Below, piece by piece: positions 41,942-51,516 of a stretch of DNA of 64,000 nt. The stretch is from positions 186,001-250,000 of the forward strand of contig JBLXEY010000004.1 of the NCBI GenBank assembly GCA_048262655.1, given 5' to 3'. The position numbers were made by a program, and so were the translations under genes. Source of the stretch: JABMNT01 sp048262655 (GTDB lineage: Bacteria; Pseudomonadota; Alphaproteobacteria; Rhodospirillales; Casp-alpha2). Under the pieces are notes generated by a model that was not told the DNA's origin, made no database searches, and saw only the letters and a list, made by a program, of their open reading frames with translations. Each line of letters starts with the position of its first letter. The first letter of the stretch is position 1.

Positions 41942-43516
41942 TCACCATTCACCAAAGAAAATTCCCTTGGCTTTATGATTGTCGGTGCGCTCTTCGACGA
42001 TTTCATTTGAGGTTGTCGCGCGAATTTTTGCGGATTTGAACCAGTTTGAAAGTAGGTTTTCCATTTCTTTCCGGATTCCATCGTGATCTGGTGACGGGCC
42101 AAGATTCTGGCGTTCCTCCGGATCGTTCTTGAGGTCAAAAAGCAACGGCGGAAACCCGAGAAAAGAGACGTATTTCCATCGCTCGGTTGCGACCATAAAA
42201 GCCCGCGTCTGCCCGGGGGGCAGGCCAAGTGTGCGGCGCGCCATGCGAAATCCGTAATCTGCTTCACTGATGGCGTAAGTCCGCCACGGCTCGGACATAC
42301 GGTTTCGGAGGAGCGGAAGCAGGGACCGACCTTCAAGCACATGATCGTAGGTGTTGGCTGCGATGGCGTCTGTAAAGGTCGGGACCAGATCAATGGATTC
42401 AACCAATCTGTTATCAATCGTGCCCCGGGTTTGATCGGCTTCTTGTGCAGGATCAACAACGATCATTGGAATGCGTGCGGCGCAGTCGTGAAACATTTCC
42501 TTTTCGCCCAGCCAATGGTCGCCCAAATAATCACCATGGTCACTGGTGAAGACAATCAGTGTGTCGTCCAGCCGGCCTTGATTTTGAAGGAAGCGCATTA
42601 GGCGGCCGATTTGGTCGTCGATTTCGGAGATTAAGCCCATATAAGCGGGGATTACGTGCTGGCGGATCTCGTTTTTTGAAAAGTTGACGGCTTCTTCATG
42701 TTGTCGGAACGCCTTAATCACGGGATGCGCATTCTGCTTTTCGGCTTCAGAGCGGTTGGCCGGAATCACATCGGAAGCCGAATACATATTGTGATAAGGG
42801 GTCGGGGCCATATAGGGCCAATGGGGTTTGATATAACTTAAATGCAGACACCACGGGGTTTCGCCCAGGGCTGTGATTTTTTCAATGGCGCGGCCGGTCA
42901 TGTAGGCCGTTTCCGAATGGGCTTTATCAACGCGGGCGGGAAGGTGCGCGTTACGTAAAAGCCAGCCGCTCTTTATATCCCCATCCGGGCCGTCCGCGGA
43001 ATTGGCAACGCTGTGCCAGGGGTTTTCGCCAGTGTATCCTTGTTCCCGAAGGTAAGTGTTGTAGGCGAGGTTGGGATCGACGGACTTATCCGGGTGCAAG
43101 CCGTCATCGCGTTCCCAGGGGGCAAAGCCGCATTGTGATGCCAAAATGCCATCCTGTGAAGCGGGATCAATTCCCAGTCGGGTCATGCCTGCATGATCGG
43201 CGGCCATATGGGTTTTGCCGATCAGACCGGTTTCGACACCGCTGGCCCGCATATAATCGCCCAAGGTGGGTTCACCAATCCGGAGGGGGACACCGTTATA
43301 GGTCGAGCCGTGTGAGCGCATGTAACGCCCCGTATAAAAGGACATGCGCGATGGTCCGCAAACGGGGGCCTGACAATAGGCGCGGTTAAAAATAACGCCG
43401 CGTTTGGCTAGGGCGTCAATGTGTGGCGTTTTGATCGAAGGATGGCCTGTGCAACCCAAATAGTCGGCGCGCAATTGATCGCACATGATAAACAAAATAT
43501 TACGAACATCACCCAT
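41942..43516 (-). CDS. Sulfatase-family hydrolase
   Basis: This 524-residue protein belongs to the alkaline phosphatase superfamily. The N-terminal metal site is NILFIMCDQLRADYLGC. The formylglycine motif is PVCGPSRMSFYTGRY (C-x-P-S-R type), so it needs cysteine-to-formylglycine maturation. The second metal site is IVFTSDHGDYLGDHWLGEKEM. It has no signal peptide and should be cytoplasmic. The layout suits choline-sulfatase, arylsulfatase or phosphonate monoester hydrolase activity on small sulfate or phosphate esters. It lies 27 bases downstream of a TRAP binding-protein gene on the same strand, which suggests that the TRAP substrate may be the ester or an alcohol from it. Confidence 0.88.
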   Translation of the reverse strand: MGDVRNILFIMCDQLRADYLGCTGHPSIKTPHIDALAKRGVIFNRAYCQAPVCGPSRMSFYTGRYMRSHGSTYNGVPLRIGEPTLGDYMRASGVETGLIGKTHMAADHAGMTRLGIDPASQDGILASQCGFAPWERDDGLHPDKSVDPNLAYNTYLREQGYTGENPWHSVANSADGPDGDIKSGWLLRNAHLPARVDKAHSETAYMTGRAIEKITALGETPWCLHLSYIKPHWPYMAPTPYHNMYSASDVIPANRSEAEKQNAHPVIKAFRQHEEAVNFSKNEIRQHVIPAYMGLISEIDDQIGRLMRFLQNQGRLDDTLIVFTSDHGDYLGDHWLGEKEMFHDCAARIPMIVVDPAQEADQTRGTIDNRLVESIDLVPTFTDAIAANTYDHVLEGRSLLPLLRNRMSEPWRTYAISEADYGFRMARRTLGLPPGQTRAFMVATERWKYVSFLGFPPLLFDLKNDPEERQNLGPSPDHDGIRKEMENLLSNWFKSAKIRATTSNEIVEERTDNHKAKGIFFGEW

Positions 43517-43543
43517 GGATCATCCCCCCTTAACGTGGGTGAG

Positions 43544-44575
43544 CTACTTGCTGTAGGTGGCAATGGACGCGCGTGCCTCTGTGACCAGGCGCACCGCATC
43601 AATCCCGCTTTTCGTCGCTTCTGCAATCCATCGGTCAACGACACGCTGGCCAATGACATCAAATTTTGATTTCGCTTCGGTGCCCAGAGCGATCACCTTG
43701 CTGTCTTTGGACCCGGCCTGCAGGGCCACACCCGGGGCTTCATTGCCGTTCCAGACTTTGCCGATGGGGCCGGCCCAAGCGGCACCAGAATTGTCATCGA
43801 TTACTTTTTTTAAATCATCGGGTAGGCTGCTGTATCGGTCCTTGTTCATGGCAAACATAAAGACCGACGTGCCAAAGCGGGATTTGTCAGCGCCTTCGAT
43901 GGAATATTTGGTTAGTTGCTGGAGTTTAAAAGGCGGGAAAATTTCGAACGGAACCAGAGCCCCATCCACATTGCCCTTCGATAGTGCTTGCGGGAGTGCC
44001 GGCAAAGGCATGCCCACGGGCTCTGCTTTCCAGGCCTCGATTAACCATGCGCCGGTCCGCGATGGTGTGCGAAGTTTCAGGCCTTTTACGTCTTCGGGGG
44101 CGTGGACGGCTCGTGAGACGGTATGTAAAGCATTGCCGGCATGGACATGGATCAGGATCGGATGAACGTCTTTATAATCTTCGGCAATAAGATCGAAATT
44201 ATCCTGAATGGCGCGGTTGGTCGCTTCTGCATTCCCCCGGTGAACAGTTGGCAATTCGAACACTTCCGAGCGCGGGAATACGCCAGGCGTATAGCCGGGC
44301 AACGTCCAGACAATATCTGCGGCACCATCGCGCACCTGTCGATACAGCTCTGGTGGTTTGCCACCCATGGACATGGAAGGGAAAATTTCAATTTTAAGGC
44401 GACCTTGTGAATCCGCTTCGACTTTGCGGGCCCAAGGTTCAAGGAATTTGGTTTGTGTTGGTGTTTTGGGGCTCAAAAAATGGTGCAGGGTGAGCGTAAC
44501 TTCAGCGGCTTGGGCTGAAGATAAACAGATCACTGCACTGGCGAGGCTTGCTGCCGCGCGAATAAATAAATTCAT
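43544..44575 (-). CDS. TRAP transporter substrate-binding protein (DctP family)
   Basis: The product has 343 residues with a signal peptide (FIRAAASLASAVICLSSAQA) and so is periplasmic. DctP-family features are TLHHFLSPKTPTQTKFLEPWARKVE, RLKIEIFPSMSMGGKPPELYRQVRDGAADIVWTLPGYTPGVFPRSEVFELP, and the ligand Arg segment GLKLRTPSRTGAWLIEAW. It would bind a carboxylate or sulfonate-type solute. No TRAP membrane genes (dctQ, dctM) lie next to it, so it must use membrane parts encoded elsewhere. It is divergent from the AraC gene and shares an operon with the sulfatase. Confidence 0.92.
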   Translation of the reverse strand: MNLFIRAAASLASAVICLSSAQAAEVTLTLHHFLSPKTPTQTKFLEPWARKVEADSQGRLKIEIFPSMSMGGKPPELYRQVRDGAADIVWTLPGYTPGVFPRSEVFELPTVHRGNAEATNRAIQDNFDLIAEDYKDVHPILIHVHAGNALHTVSRAVHAPEDVKGLKLRTPSRTGAWLIEAWKAEPVGMPLPALPQALSKGNVDGALVPFEIFPPFKLQQLTKYSIEGADKSRFGTSVFMFAMNKDRYSSLPDDLKKVIDDNSGAAWAGPIGKVWNGNEAPGVALQAGSKDSKVIALGTEAKSKFDVIGQRVVDRWIAEATKSGIDAVRLVTEARASIATYSK

Positions 44576-44825
44576 GGGTCCCCCTAAAGATCGATCCTCA
44601 GGCGCAGTCTGGTATTGATGGGCGGTTCAGCGGCGCTCTGCTTAGAACCTGATATTTATAGGCAAAAGCGGGTTATGTCCATGAGGCCACATTCAGGCGT
44701 AATCAAAAAAGAGTGAGATGGCTTATTTGTACCAAAGAGTTGCCTTTCTTAGGGGAGGGGATGAGCGTTATTTGGAGATTAATTTCCGACTTGGTAATTG
44801 CGCTTGTTCGGGTTAAGACGTTGGC

Positions 44826-45794
44826 ATGGTGTCAGATAAAGCGCGTAGGGAATACGAGCGGCGGATCAACAAAGCGATTGATTATATTGCCGCACATTTG
44901 GCTGATAATCCGACTTTGGATGAAATCGCGGCGGCGGCTTCGTTCTCAAAATTTCATTTCCATCGCTTGTTTCAGGCACATGTTGGTGAGACGGTTTTGG
45001 AATTCACTCGGCGTTTGCGGTTGGAAAGAGCAGCTGCTCAGTTGCATTTTAACGCGGATAAAGACATTACATCGGTCGCGCTGGATTGTGGATTTTCCAG
45101 TTCTCAAAATTTTGCTAAGGCTTTCAAAAAACATTTCGCCATAAGTCCAACTCATTATCGAGATTGGGGCACATACGAAAAAGACTCTCGTGCGCGCAAG
45201 ATTGGATACACGCTCAGCAAGGATGGAAACATCGTTGGCAATATTGGAAACGCGTCCGGGGGGATAAATGCTCATAGTCAAGAAGGTTCAACCATGAACC
45301 GAATTGATGAAAAGGATATGAGTGTGACGATTGAAGTAAAAGATCTGGCTGATCTGAACGTGGCATATGTACGAACTCTTGGTGCTTATGGTTTCGAGTC
45401 CGCGAATAAAGCTTTTGAAAAGTTGACGAAGTGGGCTGGACCGCGCGGGCTGATGGATGAGGCGACGTGTCTCGGGGTAACCTGGGACAGCCCGTGCATA
45501 ACGCCAGCCGAGAAATGCCGTTACGATGCTTGCATTGTGGTTCCAGATGATGCGGATTTGGACGGTGGCATCGATGTGCAGACAGTCGCCGGTGGTAAAT
45601 ATGCCATCCACCGTTCGAAAGTTTTCAATCATGACTTTCAAAAAGGTTGGAATGAATTGCTCGGGGAGTGGTTGCCGGACAGTGGTTTCCAACCTGATGA
45701 CAGACCTGCTTATGAAGTTTATGTGGAGAATGAAACCAGCACCCCGGACGGCCATTGGGTGGTTGAAATTCATTTACCAGTGAAGCCGCTCTAG
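44826..45794 (+). CDS. AraC-family regulator with GyrI-like effector domain
   Basis: The product has 322 residues. Residues about 1-110 are an AraC-type DNA-binding domain with two helix-turn-helices (NPTLDEIAAAASFSKFHFHRLFQAHVG and DITSVALDCGFSSSQNFAKAFKKHF). Residues about 165-322 form a GyrI-like small-molecule domain (VTIEVKDLADLNVAYVRTLGAYG, and near the end DDRPAYEVYVENE). This order is that of Rob/SoxS-like multidrug or stress regulators. The effector is unknown. Its stop overlaps the convergent imuC stop by four bases. It is divergent from the TRAP gene across 250 bases. Confidence 0.88.
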   Translation: MVSDKARREYERRINKAIDYIAAHLADNPTLDEIAAAASFSKFHFHRLFQAHVGETVLEFTRRLRLERAAAQLHFNADKDITSVALDCGFSSSQNFAKAFKKHFAISPTHYRDWGTYEKDSRARKIGYTLSKDGNIVGNIGNASGGINAHSQEGSTMNRIDEKDMSVTIEVKDLADLNVAYVRTLGAYGFESANKAFEKLTKWAGPRGLMDEATCLGVTWDSPCITPAEKCRYDACIVVPDDADLDGGIDVQTVAGGKYAIHRSKVFNHDFQKGWNELLGEWLPDSGFQPDDRPAYEVYVENETSTPDGHWVVEIHLPVKPL

Positions 45795-48700
45795 TGAAAA
45801 TCACGACTTGGGAAAAGCCTCCGCGCAGTGTCGCGGGGGTGCCCGCGCTGCAGGGGAGGTGGTGAGGTATAGGGATGTGTCTGAACCTCGGGCTGCCAGG
45901 CTTCGCCCCCGGATGATGCCGGGTCGGGAACGGTGCCTGCGGCCAGTTCGTCAAGCATCCATGAATAGTTTTCCAACGTCTCCACAATCACATGGGTGAC
46001 AATGCCCTCACGTTGCAAGCGGCCCTGTACTTTCATCAGACGTGTGGTGAAGACATCGCGCCGATGGCGCTCAAAAACATCTGACCAGACCACCAGATTG
46101 GCCGTCCCCGTTTCATCTTCCAGGGTAACAAAAACCACGCCCCTGGCGGTGCCCGGGCGCTGGCGGGCCAGGACCAGCCCGGCGACATGTACACGCTTGC
46201 CATTGGGGCAGGTTCGTAAATCTTTGTTTTGGATCAGGCCCTTTAAATGGGGGCGGAGGGGTTCCAGTGGGTGAGCTTTTAGGGAAAGCCGATGGCTTGA
46301 ATAGTCTGCAACAATTTCTTCCCCTAAGGTCATTTGCGGCAACGTAACGGGTGTTTCCGGACCTTGATCAAATTCACCCATGGCATCAAACAGCGGCAAC
46401 GGTTTGTCACCACCAATACTTTTGACTTTCCACAAGGCTTCACGCCGCGTCAGTCCCAATGACTGAAAGGCGTCGGCACGTGCCAAGGTGTTAAGTGCCC
46501 GACGACCGACACCCGCGCGCCGCCAAATATCAAAGGGATCCTGATAGCCATTGCCCCGGGCGGCAACGACCCAGTCTCCATCATCTGCGGGCAAGCCCTT
46601 AACCATGCGCAAGCCCAACCGAAGCGCATAGCCATTGATGTGGGATTCCAGTGTGCAATCCCAATCTGATGCGTTGACGTCGGCAGGTAAAACGGGAATG
46701 CCATGATTGCGGGCGTCCTGAACAATCTGTGCTGGGGCATAAAATCCCATGGGCTGCGAATTCAGCAAAGCACAGGCAAAGGCCGCCGGGTAATGACATT
46801 TCATCCAGGCCGAGACATAGACCAGAAGGGCAAAGCTGGCAGCGTGGCTTTCTGGAAAACCGTAGTCACCAAAACCTTCGATTTGTTTGAAACAGCGTTC
46901 GGCAAAATCCAACTCGTAGCCATTGCGCAACATGCCTGCAATGAACTTATCGCGAAGGGAGCCGATGGTTCCCACATGTCGAAATGTTGCCATGGCCCGG
47001 CGCAGTTGGTCTGATTCTGCTGGCGTAAATCCGGCTCCAACAATGGCGATTTTCATGGCTTGTTCCTGAAACAGGGGAACGCCCAGGGTTTTACCAAGGA
47101 CCTGGCGTAAGCCTTCGGACGGATAGCTGACGTCTTCTTCCTTGTTGCGGCGGCGTAAATAAGGGTGGACCATACCGCCCTGAATGGGGCCTGGGCGGAC
47201 GATGGCGACCTCAATCACCAGATCATAAAAGGTGCGCGGTTTCATGCGTGGCAAAAAAGACAGTTGGGCACGGCTTTCAACTTGAAAGACCCCAATGGCA
47301 TCGGCTTCACAGAGCATATCGTAAGTCGCGGTGTCGTCCTGGGGGATGGTCGTCATATCGTAGGTGCGACCATAGTAGCTGCGGATCAGGTCAAAACATT
47401 TTCGAATGCAACTCAACATCCCCAACGACAGAACATCTACTTTCAACATACCCAATGTTTCCAGATCATCTTTATCCCATTGCACAACGGTGCGATCTTC
47501 CATGGAGGCATTTTCAATGGGGACAACGGCATCCAGTCGCCCGCGGGTGATGACAAGCCCGCCCACATGTTGGCCCAAGTGCCGGGGGAATCCGTGGATT
47601 TCTCGGGTTAATAAAAGAGTTTGTCGCAGCCGCGTGTCTTGGGGGTCCAGCCCCATATCCAGAAGGGATTGTTGCAGGGGAACGTCTTCGTTGAGCCAGC
47701 CGAAAGATTGAGAGGCAATCAGGGTAATCGTGTCTTCGTTTAATCCCATTGCCTTGCCGACATCGCGGATCGCGCCGCGGGTTCGGTAACGGCTGACAAC
47801 AGCCGTCATGCCTGCCCGGTGGCGACCATATTTTTCATAGATGTATTGGATAACTTCTTCGCGGCGTTCGTGTTCGAAGTCGACGTCAATATCCGGCGGT
47901 TCACCGCGTTCGGAGGAGATGAAGCGCTCGAACAACAAATTCATTTGCACCGGGTCAATACTGGTGACGCCAAGCATGTAGCAGACGGCGGAGTTGGCGG
48001 CTGAGCCACGTCCCTGACAAAGGATCCCACGGCTGCGGGCGAACTTGACCAGATCGTAAACGGTTAAAAAGTAAGGGGCGAAATTCATTTGCTGGATCAG
48101 TGCCAATTCGTGCTCGAGCATCTTGCGGGTTTGTTCGGTGATGCCGCCGGGAGAGCGGTGCTTGGCACCCGCCCAAACCAGTTTTTCCAGCGTCACTTGT
48201 GTGCTGATGCCGGGCTCGGCGATTTCATCGGGATATTCATAGGCCAGTTCATCCAGCGAAAACGGGCAGGCATCGACGATCTCCAGCGATGCGGTCAGAG
48301 CATCGGGATAATCCAGGAACAGCTTTGCCATCTCATCAGGGCTTTTCAGATGCCGCTCGCCATTGCGCTGTGTTAGCAGGCCCGCATTGTCGATGGTTGT
48401 TTTTTCACGAACACAGGTCAAAACATCTGCCAAAGCCCGACGTTTGAAGGTGTGCATCAACACGTCATTGGTTGCCAGCAGGGGGATCTCAATATGATGG
48501 GCCAACTCTGCCAGATGGTGCAGGCGTTGCGCATCAAGACCGGTTTTTAAATGGGTGGCCGCCAGATAAAGGCGATTGGGGAAAGCCTGCTGCAAGGTGG
48601 TCAATTGAAAACAAAAAGCGTCGTTCAGTTGATCGGGCGCCAAGGCAATGAGACGCAACTCCTGCCCCCAATCGAGGACATCTTGCTGGTAAAGCGTACA

Positions 48701-49042
48701 TTGCCCTTTTTCAGCGCGCCTGCGTCCTAAGGTAATGAGCTGCGATAACCGACCATAGGCATCGCGGTTTTCAGGGTAAGCAATCAGACTGGCCCCGTCG
48801 TCCAAATCGAGGCGGGCGCCGACCAGCAAGCGAACGCCCTGTTCTTTTGCGGTCTTATGTGCCCGAACAATACCAGCCAGTGTGTTACGGTCGGCGATGC
48901 CAATGGCTGTCAGCCCAAGCTCTTTAGCCCTGGTAATCAGCTCGTCTGCATGGCTGGCCCCTTCAAGAAACGAAAAATTACTAACCGTTTGTAATTCTGC
49001 ATATAAGCGGGGTCTTGCGCTGGCATCAGGCAAACAGGCCAT
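45791..49042 (-). CDS. dnaE2: Error-prone DNA polymerase DnaE2/ImuC
   Basis: The product is about 1,083 residues from the ATG at 49042, which overlaps the imuB end by 17 bases. The PHP domain is at the N-terminus (AELQTVSNFSFLEGASHADELI). The polymerase core shows GRGSAANSAVCYMLGVTSIDPV and PPDIDVDFEHERREEVIQYI, which carries the catalytic aspartates. Near the C-terminus comes the OB fold (TARGVVFVTLEDETGTANLVVW). DnaE2 performs SOS mutagenesis past lesions together with ImuA and ImuB. The frame is open upstream to 49267 inside imuB, but that part is not family-like. It is controlled by the LexA box before imuA. Confidence 0.95.
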   Translation of the reverse strand: MACLPDASARPRLYAELQTVSNFSFLEGASHADELITRAKELGLTAIGIADRNTLAGIVRAHKTAKEQGVRLLVGARLDLDDGASLIAYPENRDAYGRLSQLITLGRRRAEKGQCTLYQQDVLDWGQELRLIALAPDQLNDAFCFQLTTLQQAFPNRLYLAATHLKTGLDAQRLHHLAELAHHIEIPLLATNDVLMHTFKRRALADVLTCVREKTTIDNAGLLTQRNGERHLKSPDEMAKLFLDYPDALTASLEIVDACPFSLDELAYEYPDEIAEPGISTQVTLEKLVWAGAKHRSPGGITEQTRKMLEHELALIQQMNFAPYFLTVYDLVKFARSRGILCQGRGSAANSAVCYMLGVTSIDPVQMNLLFERFISSERGEPPDIDVDFEHERREEVIQYIYEKYGRHRAGMTAVVSRYRTRGAIRDVGKAMGLNEDTITLIASQSFGWLNEDVPLQQSLLDMGLDPQDTRLRQTLLLTREIHGFPRHLGQHVGGLVITRGRLDAVVPIENASMEDRTVVQWDKDDLETLGMLKVDVLSLGMLSCIRKCFDLIRSYYGRTYDMTTIPQDDTATYDMLCEADAIGVFQVESRAQLSFLPRMKPRTFYDLVIEVAIVRPGPIQGGMVHPYLRRRNKEEDVSYPSEGLRQVLGKTLGVPLFQEQAMKIAIVGAGFTPAESDQLRRAMATFRHVGTIGSLRDKFIAGMLRNGYELDFAERCFKQIEGFGDYGFPESHAASFALLVYVSAWMKCHYPAAFACALLNSQPMGFYAPAQIVQDARNHGIPVLPADVNASDWDCTLESHINGYALRLGLRMVKGLPADDGDWVVAARGNGYQDPFDIWRRAGVGRRALNTLARADAFQSLGLTRREALWKVKSIGGDKPLPLFDAMGEFDQGPETPVTLPQMTLGEEIVADYSSHRLSLKAHPLEPLRPHLKGLIQNKDLRTCPNGKRVHVAGLVLARQRPGTARGVVFVTLEDETGTANLVVWSDVFERHRRDVFTTRLMKVQGRLQREGIVTHVIVETLENYSWMLDELAAGTVPDPASSGGEAWQPEVQTHPYTSPPPLQRGHPRDTARRLFPSRDFH

Positions 49043-50570
49043 GTAGATACCAGCGGTTTTTATTGTGCTGAATTTCCCGGAAAATCCAGTAGTGCTGTCC
49101 GGTTTCAACCTGCACCCGATAATAGTCCCGCGCCCCTTGTTTCCAGTCAGGGTCCTGTCGCCACCAGTTGGCAGAAATACGTTCCGGCCCCCAGGCCCGC
49201 TTGACATGATGATCCTGTCCCTCGCAATGAATATTTGTAGGAGCATGGTCTTCTGTGCTTTGGGCAAAGTTGAACAACGGTTGGGGGGATTTCAAAAGTT
49301 GTATCGGGCGCTCTGGCATGGGGGGCCAGTGCGGTGCTTTGGTTTTGAGATGAATTTCAGAAACCGGTTGCCAGTTCTGTGCCCGTTCGGGCAAATGGCT
49401 TGCGACGGGTTGCAGCACACCTATGGTTTTTTCACCCAAGCGATTTTCCAGATTATCGATCAGGGCGGACAGATTGCCGGCAGGTTTTTTCGGGGGCTCG
49501 GTCTGTTGCAAATGTAGCGTGATGCCGTCTTGTCGGGGCGTAAAGGGCTCAACAAGAGGCGCACTCAGTTCCATGGCGTCAATGCCATGACGGGGTTCGA
49601 TCTGATTGAGTTTCTCCTGAAATAAATGGAACAGATGGTCCGGAGTCCGGTTTGGACTGGCGGTGCCAATTTCGAGATATTGCGCCGTGTTATCGGCGCG
49701 GATGCAATTCAGTATTAAACGACGGCAACCTTGATCTGTCGCTTCCAGGTGCAGACACAGCCGCTCCAGCAGCACCTGGACGGCGCCGGCAATAGAAGCG
49801 GCTGTGCCAATTGGTTCGGGGAAACGGAGCTGTTCGCGCAAAGGTTTTTTATGGGGGCGCGGTGCGATGGGGTCGGGGCTCAGGCCCAAAATTTTATCAA
49901 GCCGTCCCGCCAGTTCCAGTCCGTAACGTGATGCCAGTGCGGAGCGGGGCAAGGTGTAAAGATCGCCCAGATGCTTTAATCCCATCAGACGTAAACTTTC
50001 GAGGGTGCCAGAATCCATGCGCAGGGCCGCAACGGGTAAAGCCCGCAAGGCATCGGATGTTCCATGCGGGGGGGCAATGGTTTGTTGGTTCATAAAACGG
50101 GCCAGAGCCCAAGCTGCTCCCGGGGTGTCTGCAATCGCCCCCTGACAGGAAAACCCGAACTGGTGCAGGGCATGAACGCCACCTTTCAACATCGGCGCTT
50201 CCCCGTCAAATAAATGGGCGCAGCCGGTGATATCCAAAATCAGTCCATCGTTGCCATCAATCGCCAGACTGGGTGAATAACGGCCGGCCCAATTGGCCAG
50301 ACGTTCCATTAAGGCCATATCCGCACCCGGATCATCATCACGCACATCAAGGCTGCTGCAGATGGCCCGCGCTGTTGCCAGCACCATGCCGGGCTGTAAC
50401 CCCTGGCGTTCGGCGGCGCTGTTTACACAAACCAGACTGACCCTGTTTTGAGCGCGGCGGGTCAGGGCAAGCGGGTGCGTGATGGGTTCTGATTCCATAC
50501 GGTTCAGCCGATCAATGGACAGATGCGGTAGATACAGGGCCATGTAACGTTTATGAAGAGGTTTGGTCAT
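49026..50570 (-). CDS. imuB: ImuB, Y-family-like mutagenesis protein
   Basis: The product is about 514 residues. The N-terminus MALYLPHLSIDRL follows a nine-residue lead, and the family shows LALTRRAQNRVSLVCVNSAAERQGLQPGMVLATARAIC. Like other ImuB proteins it keeps the Y-family fold but appears to lack the full set of polymerase acidic residues. It acts as a hub that ties DnaE2 to the beta clamp. The ATG at 50570 has AGGAG seven bases upstream and overlaps the imuA stop; an ATG at 50543 is an alternative. Its end overlaps the dnaE2 start. Confidence 0.93.
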   Translation of the reverse strand: MTKPLHKRYMALYLPHLSIDRLNRMESEPITHPLALTRRAQNRVSLVCVNSAAERQGLQPGMVLATARAICSSLDVRDDDPGADMALMERLANWAGRYSPSLAIDGNDGLILDITGCAHLFDGEAPMLKGGVHALHQFGFSCQGAIADTPGAAWALARFMNQQTIAPPHGTSDALRALPVAALRMDSGTLESLRLMGLKHLGDLYTLPRSALASRYGLELAGRLDKILGLSPDPIAPRPHKKPLREQLRFPEPIGTAASIAGAVQVLLERLCLHLEATDQGCRRLILNCIRADNTAQYLEIGTASPNRTPDHLFHLFQEKLNQIEPRHGIDAMELSAPLVEPFTPRQDGITLHLQQTEPPKKPAGNLSALIDNLENRLGEKTIGVLQPVASHLPERAQNWQPVSEIHLKTKAPHWPPMPERPIQLLKSPQPLFNFAQSTEDHAPTNIHCEGQDHHVKRAWGPERISANWWRQDPDWKQGARDYYRVQVETGQHYWIFREIQHNKNRWYLHGLFA

Positions 50571-51312
50571 ACTTAAACTCCTGTCGTCTTGCTGATTGCA
50601 GGTGCGGGTGTGTGGGTTGGCTGGGGTGCAGGGACCAGCTTGCGCTGCTGGCATTACGTAATTTTAAAAGCCGAATATGCCAAAGTGGTTGTGCGTGCGT
50701 GGTGATATTTGGCACGGGACTGACATGCCAGCGGCTGGTCAGAGTGCTTGGGCTGAGCGGCCCGGTGGTTTCAGGTGACGTGTGGCGCCCGGTCAGGATT
50801 AATCCCAGGGTCTTTCCCCGTTCCGCCGCCAGTTGCAGGCGGCGGCTGGCGGTTATGCTTAAAGGGGCTGTCGGCTCGCCAATGACCGCGTCAACAGCGC
50901 CGGAACGTAATCCTTCCTCCAGTCCCCACAACAGGTCTTTCGGGGTGCTTGTGTAAGCAATGAACCACTGTTCCACATGGCAGCCGATGGCTTTCAGGGC
51001 GGGGGCATAAAGCCGGGTCGGTTCTGTCTTTGCTCGTAACCACAAGACTGGGCCTGATAAATGGGTGAGGAGGCGTGCCGCAAATCCATGCGCCAGTGGG
51101 CCGCTGATTTCATGAACCGCACCTAAAGCCAGCCCGCCATCGGGTAGGTCTTGGTCAATTGCCGGAAACCCCGTGGCGACCTGCTGTGGTCTGCCAGAAC
51201 CTTCCGTGCCGCGTTCAATATCGGCAATCGCCCGACGCAAGGCCTCGATCTGGGCGTCTTCGGGCCGTGTGGCATCGGCGCGGGGCAAAGGGTCTAAGGG
51301 GGACAGAACCAC
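50551..51312 (-). CDS. imuA: ImuA, SOS mutagenesis accessory protein
   Basis: The product is about 253 residues with RecA/SulA-like similarity. It shows IEALRRAIADIERG, FPAIDQDLPDGGLALGAVHEISGP, LWLRAKTEPTRLYAPALKAIGCH and LLWGLEEGLRSGAVDAVIGE, the ImuA pattern. It helps the ImuB-DnaE2 complex in lesion bypass. The start is uncertain. The GTG at 51312 has AGGAG ten bases upstream and leaves room for a promoter. A TTG at 51345 would put the start only 15 bases from the LexA box. It is the first gene of the imuA-imuB-dnaE2 operon. Confidence 0.9.
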   Translation of the reverse strand: MVLSPLDPLPRADATRPEDAQIEALRRAIADIERGTEGSGRPQQVATGFPAIDQDLPDGGLALGAVHEISGPLAHGFAARLLTHLSGPVLWLRAKTEPTRLYAPALKAIGCHVEQWFIAYTSTPKDLLWGLEEGLRSGAVDAVIGEPTAPLSITASRRLQLAAERGKTLGLILTGRHTSPETTGPLSPSTLTSRWHVSPVPNITTHAQPLWHIRLLKLRNASSASWSLHPSQPTHPHLQSARRQEFKYDQTSS

Positions 51313-51359
51313 AGATTCGGCGCTCCTTTTTGGGGTTTCCAGCAATTGTTCTCAATTTT

Positions 51360-51374
51360 GTTCTTGTTATGTTC
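51360..51374. promoter_or_regulatory. LexA box of the imuA-imuB-dnaE2 operon
   Basis: GTTC (51360-51363), seven bases, GTTC (51371-51374) is an exact match to the direct-repeat SOS box of Alphaproteobacteria. It lies 48 bases before the preferred imuA start, where LexA binding would block transcription until DNA damage. Confidence 0.9.
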
Positions 51375-51516
51375 TAATTATTAAATCCCCCCTCGTCAAT
51401 CATTTGAATCAAAGTCCTTTCAGGGAGCAGGTTTTGGATCTGGCTCCCTTATGGCTTTTCAGTCGCCAACTGGGTATTCTTGTGATGCCGGTTGCATAAC
51501 AAGAAAGATAAAAATC

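Noticed and set aside
45288..45773. Minus-strand frame of 161 codons opposite the AraC/GyrI gene
   Set aside because: The plus-strand frame has a clear two-domain family match; the reverse frame has none.
49042..49267. N-terminal extension of dnaE2 into imuB
   Set aside because: The extra 75 residues do not resemble the PHP domain start, and the ATG at 49042 fits the usual overlap with imuB.
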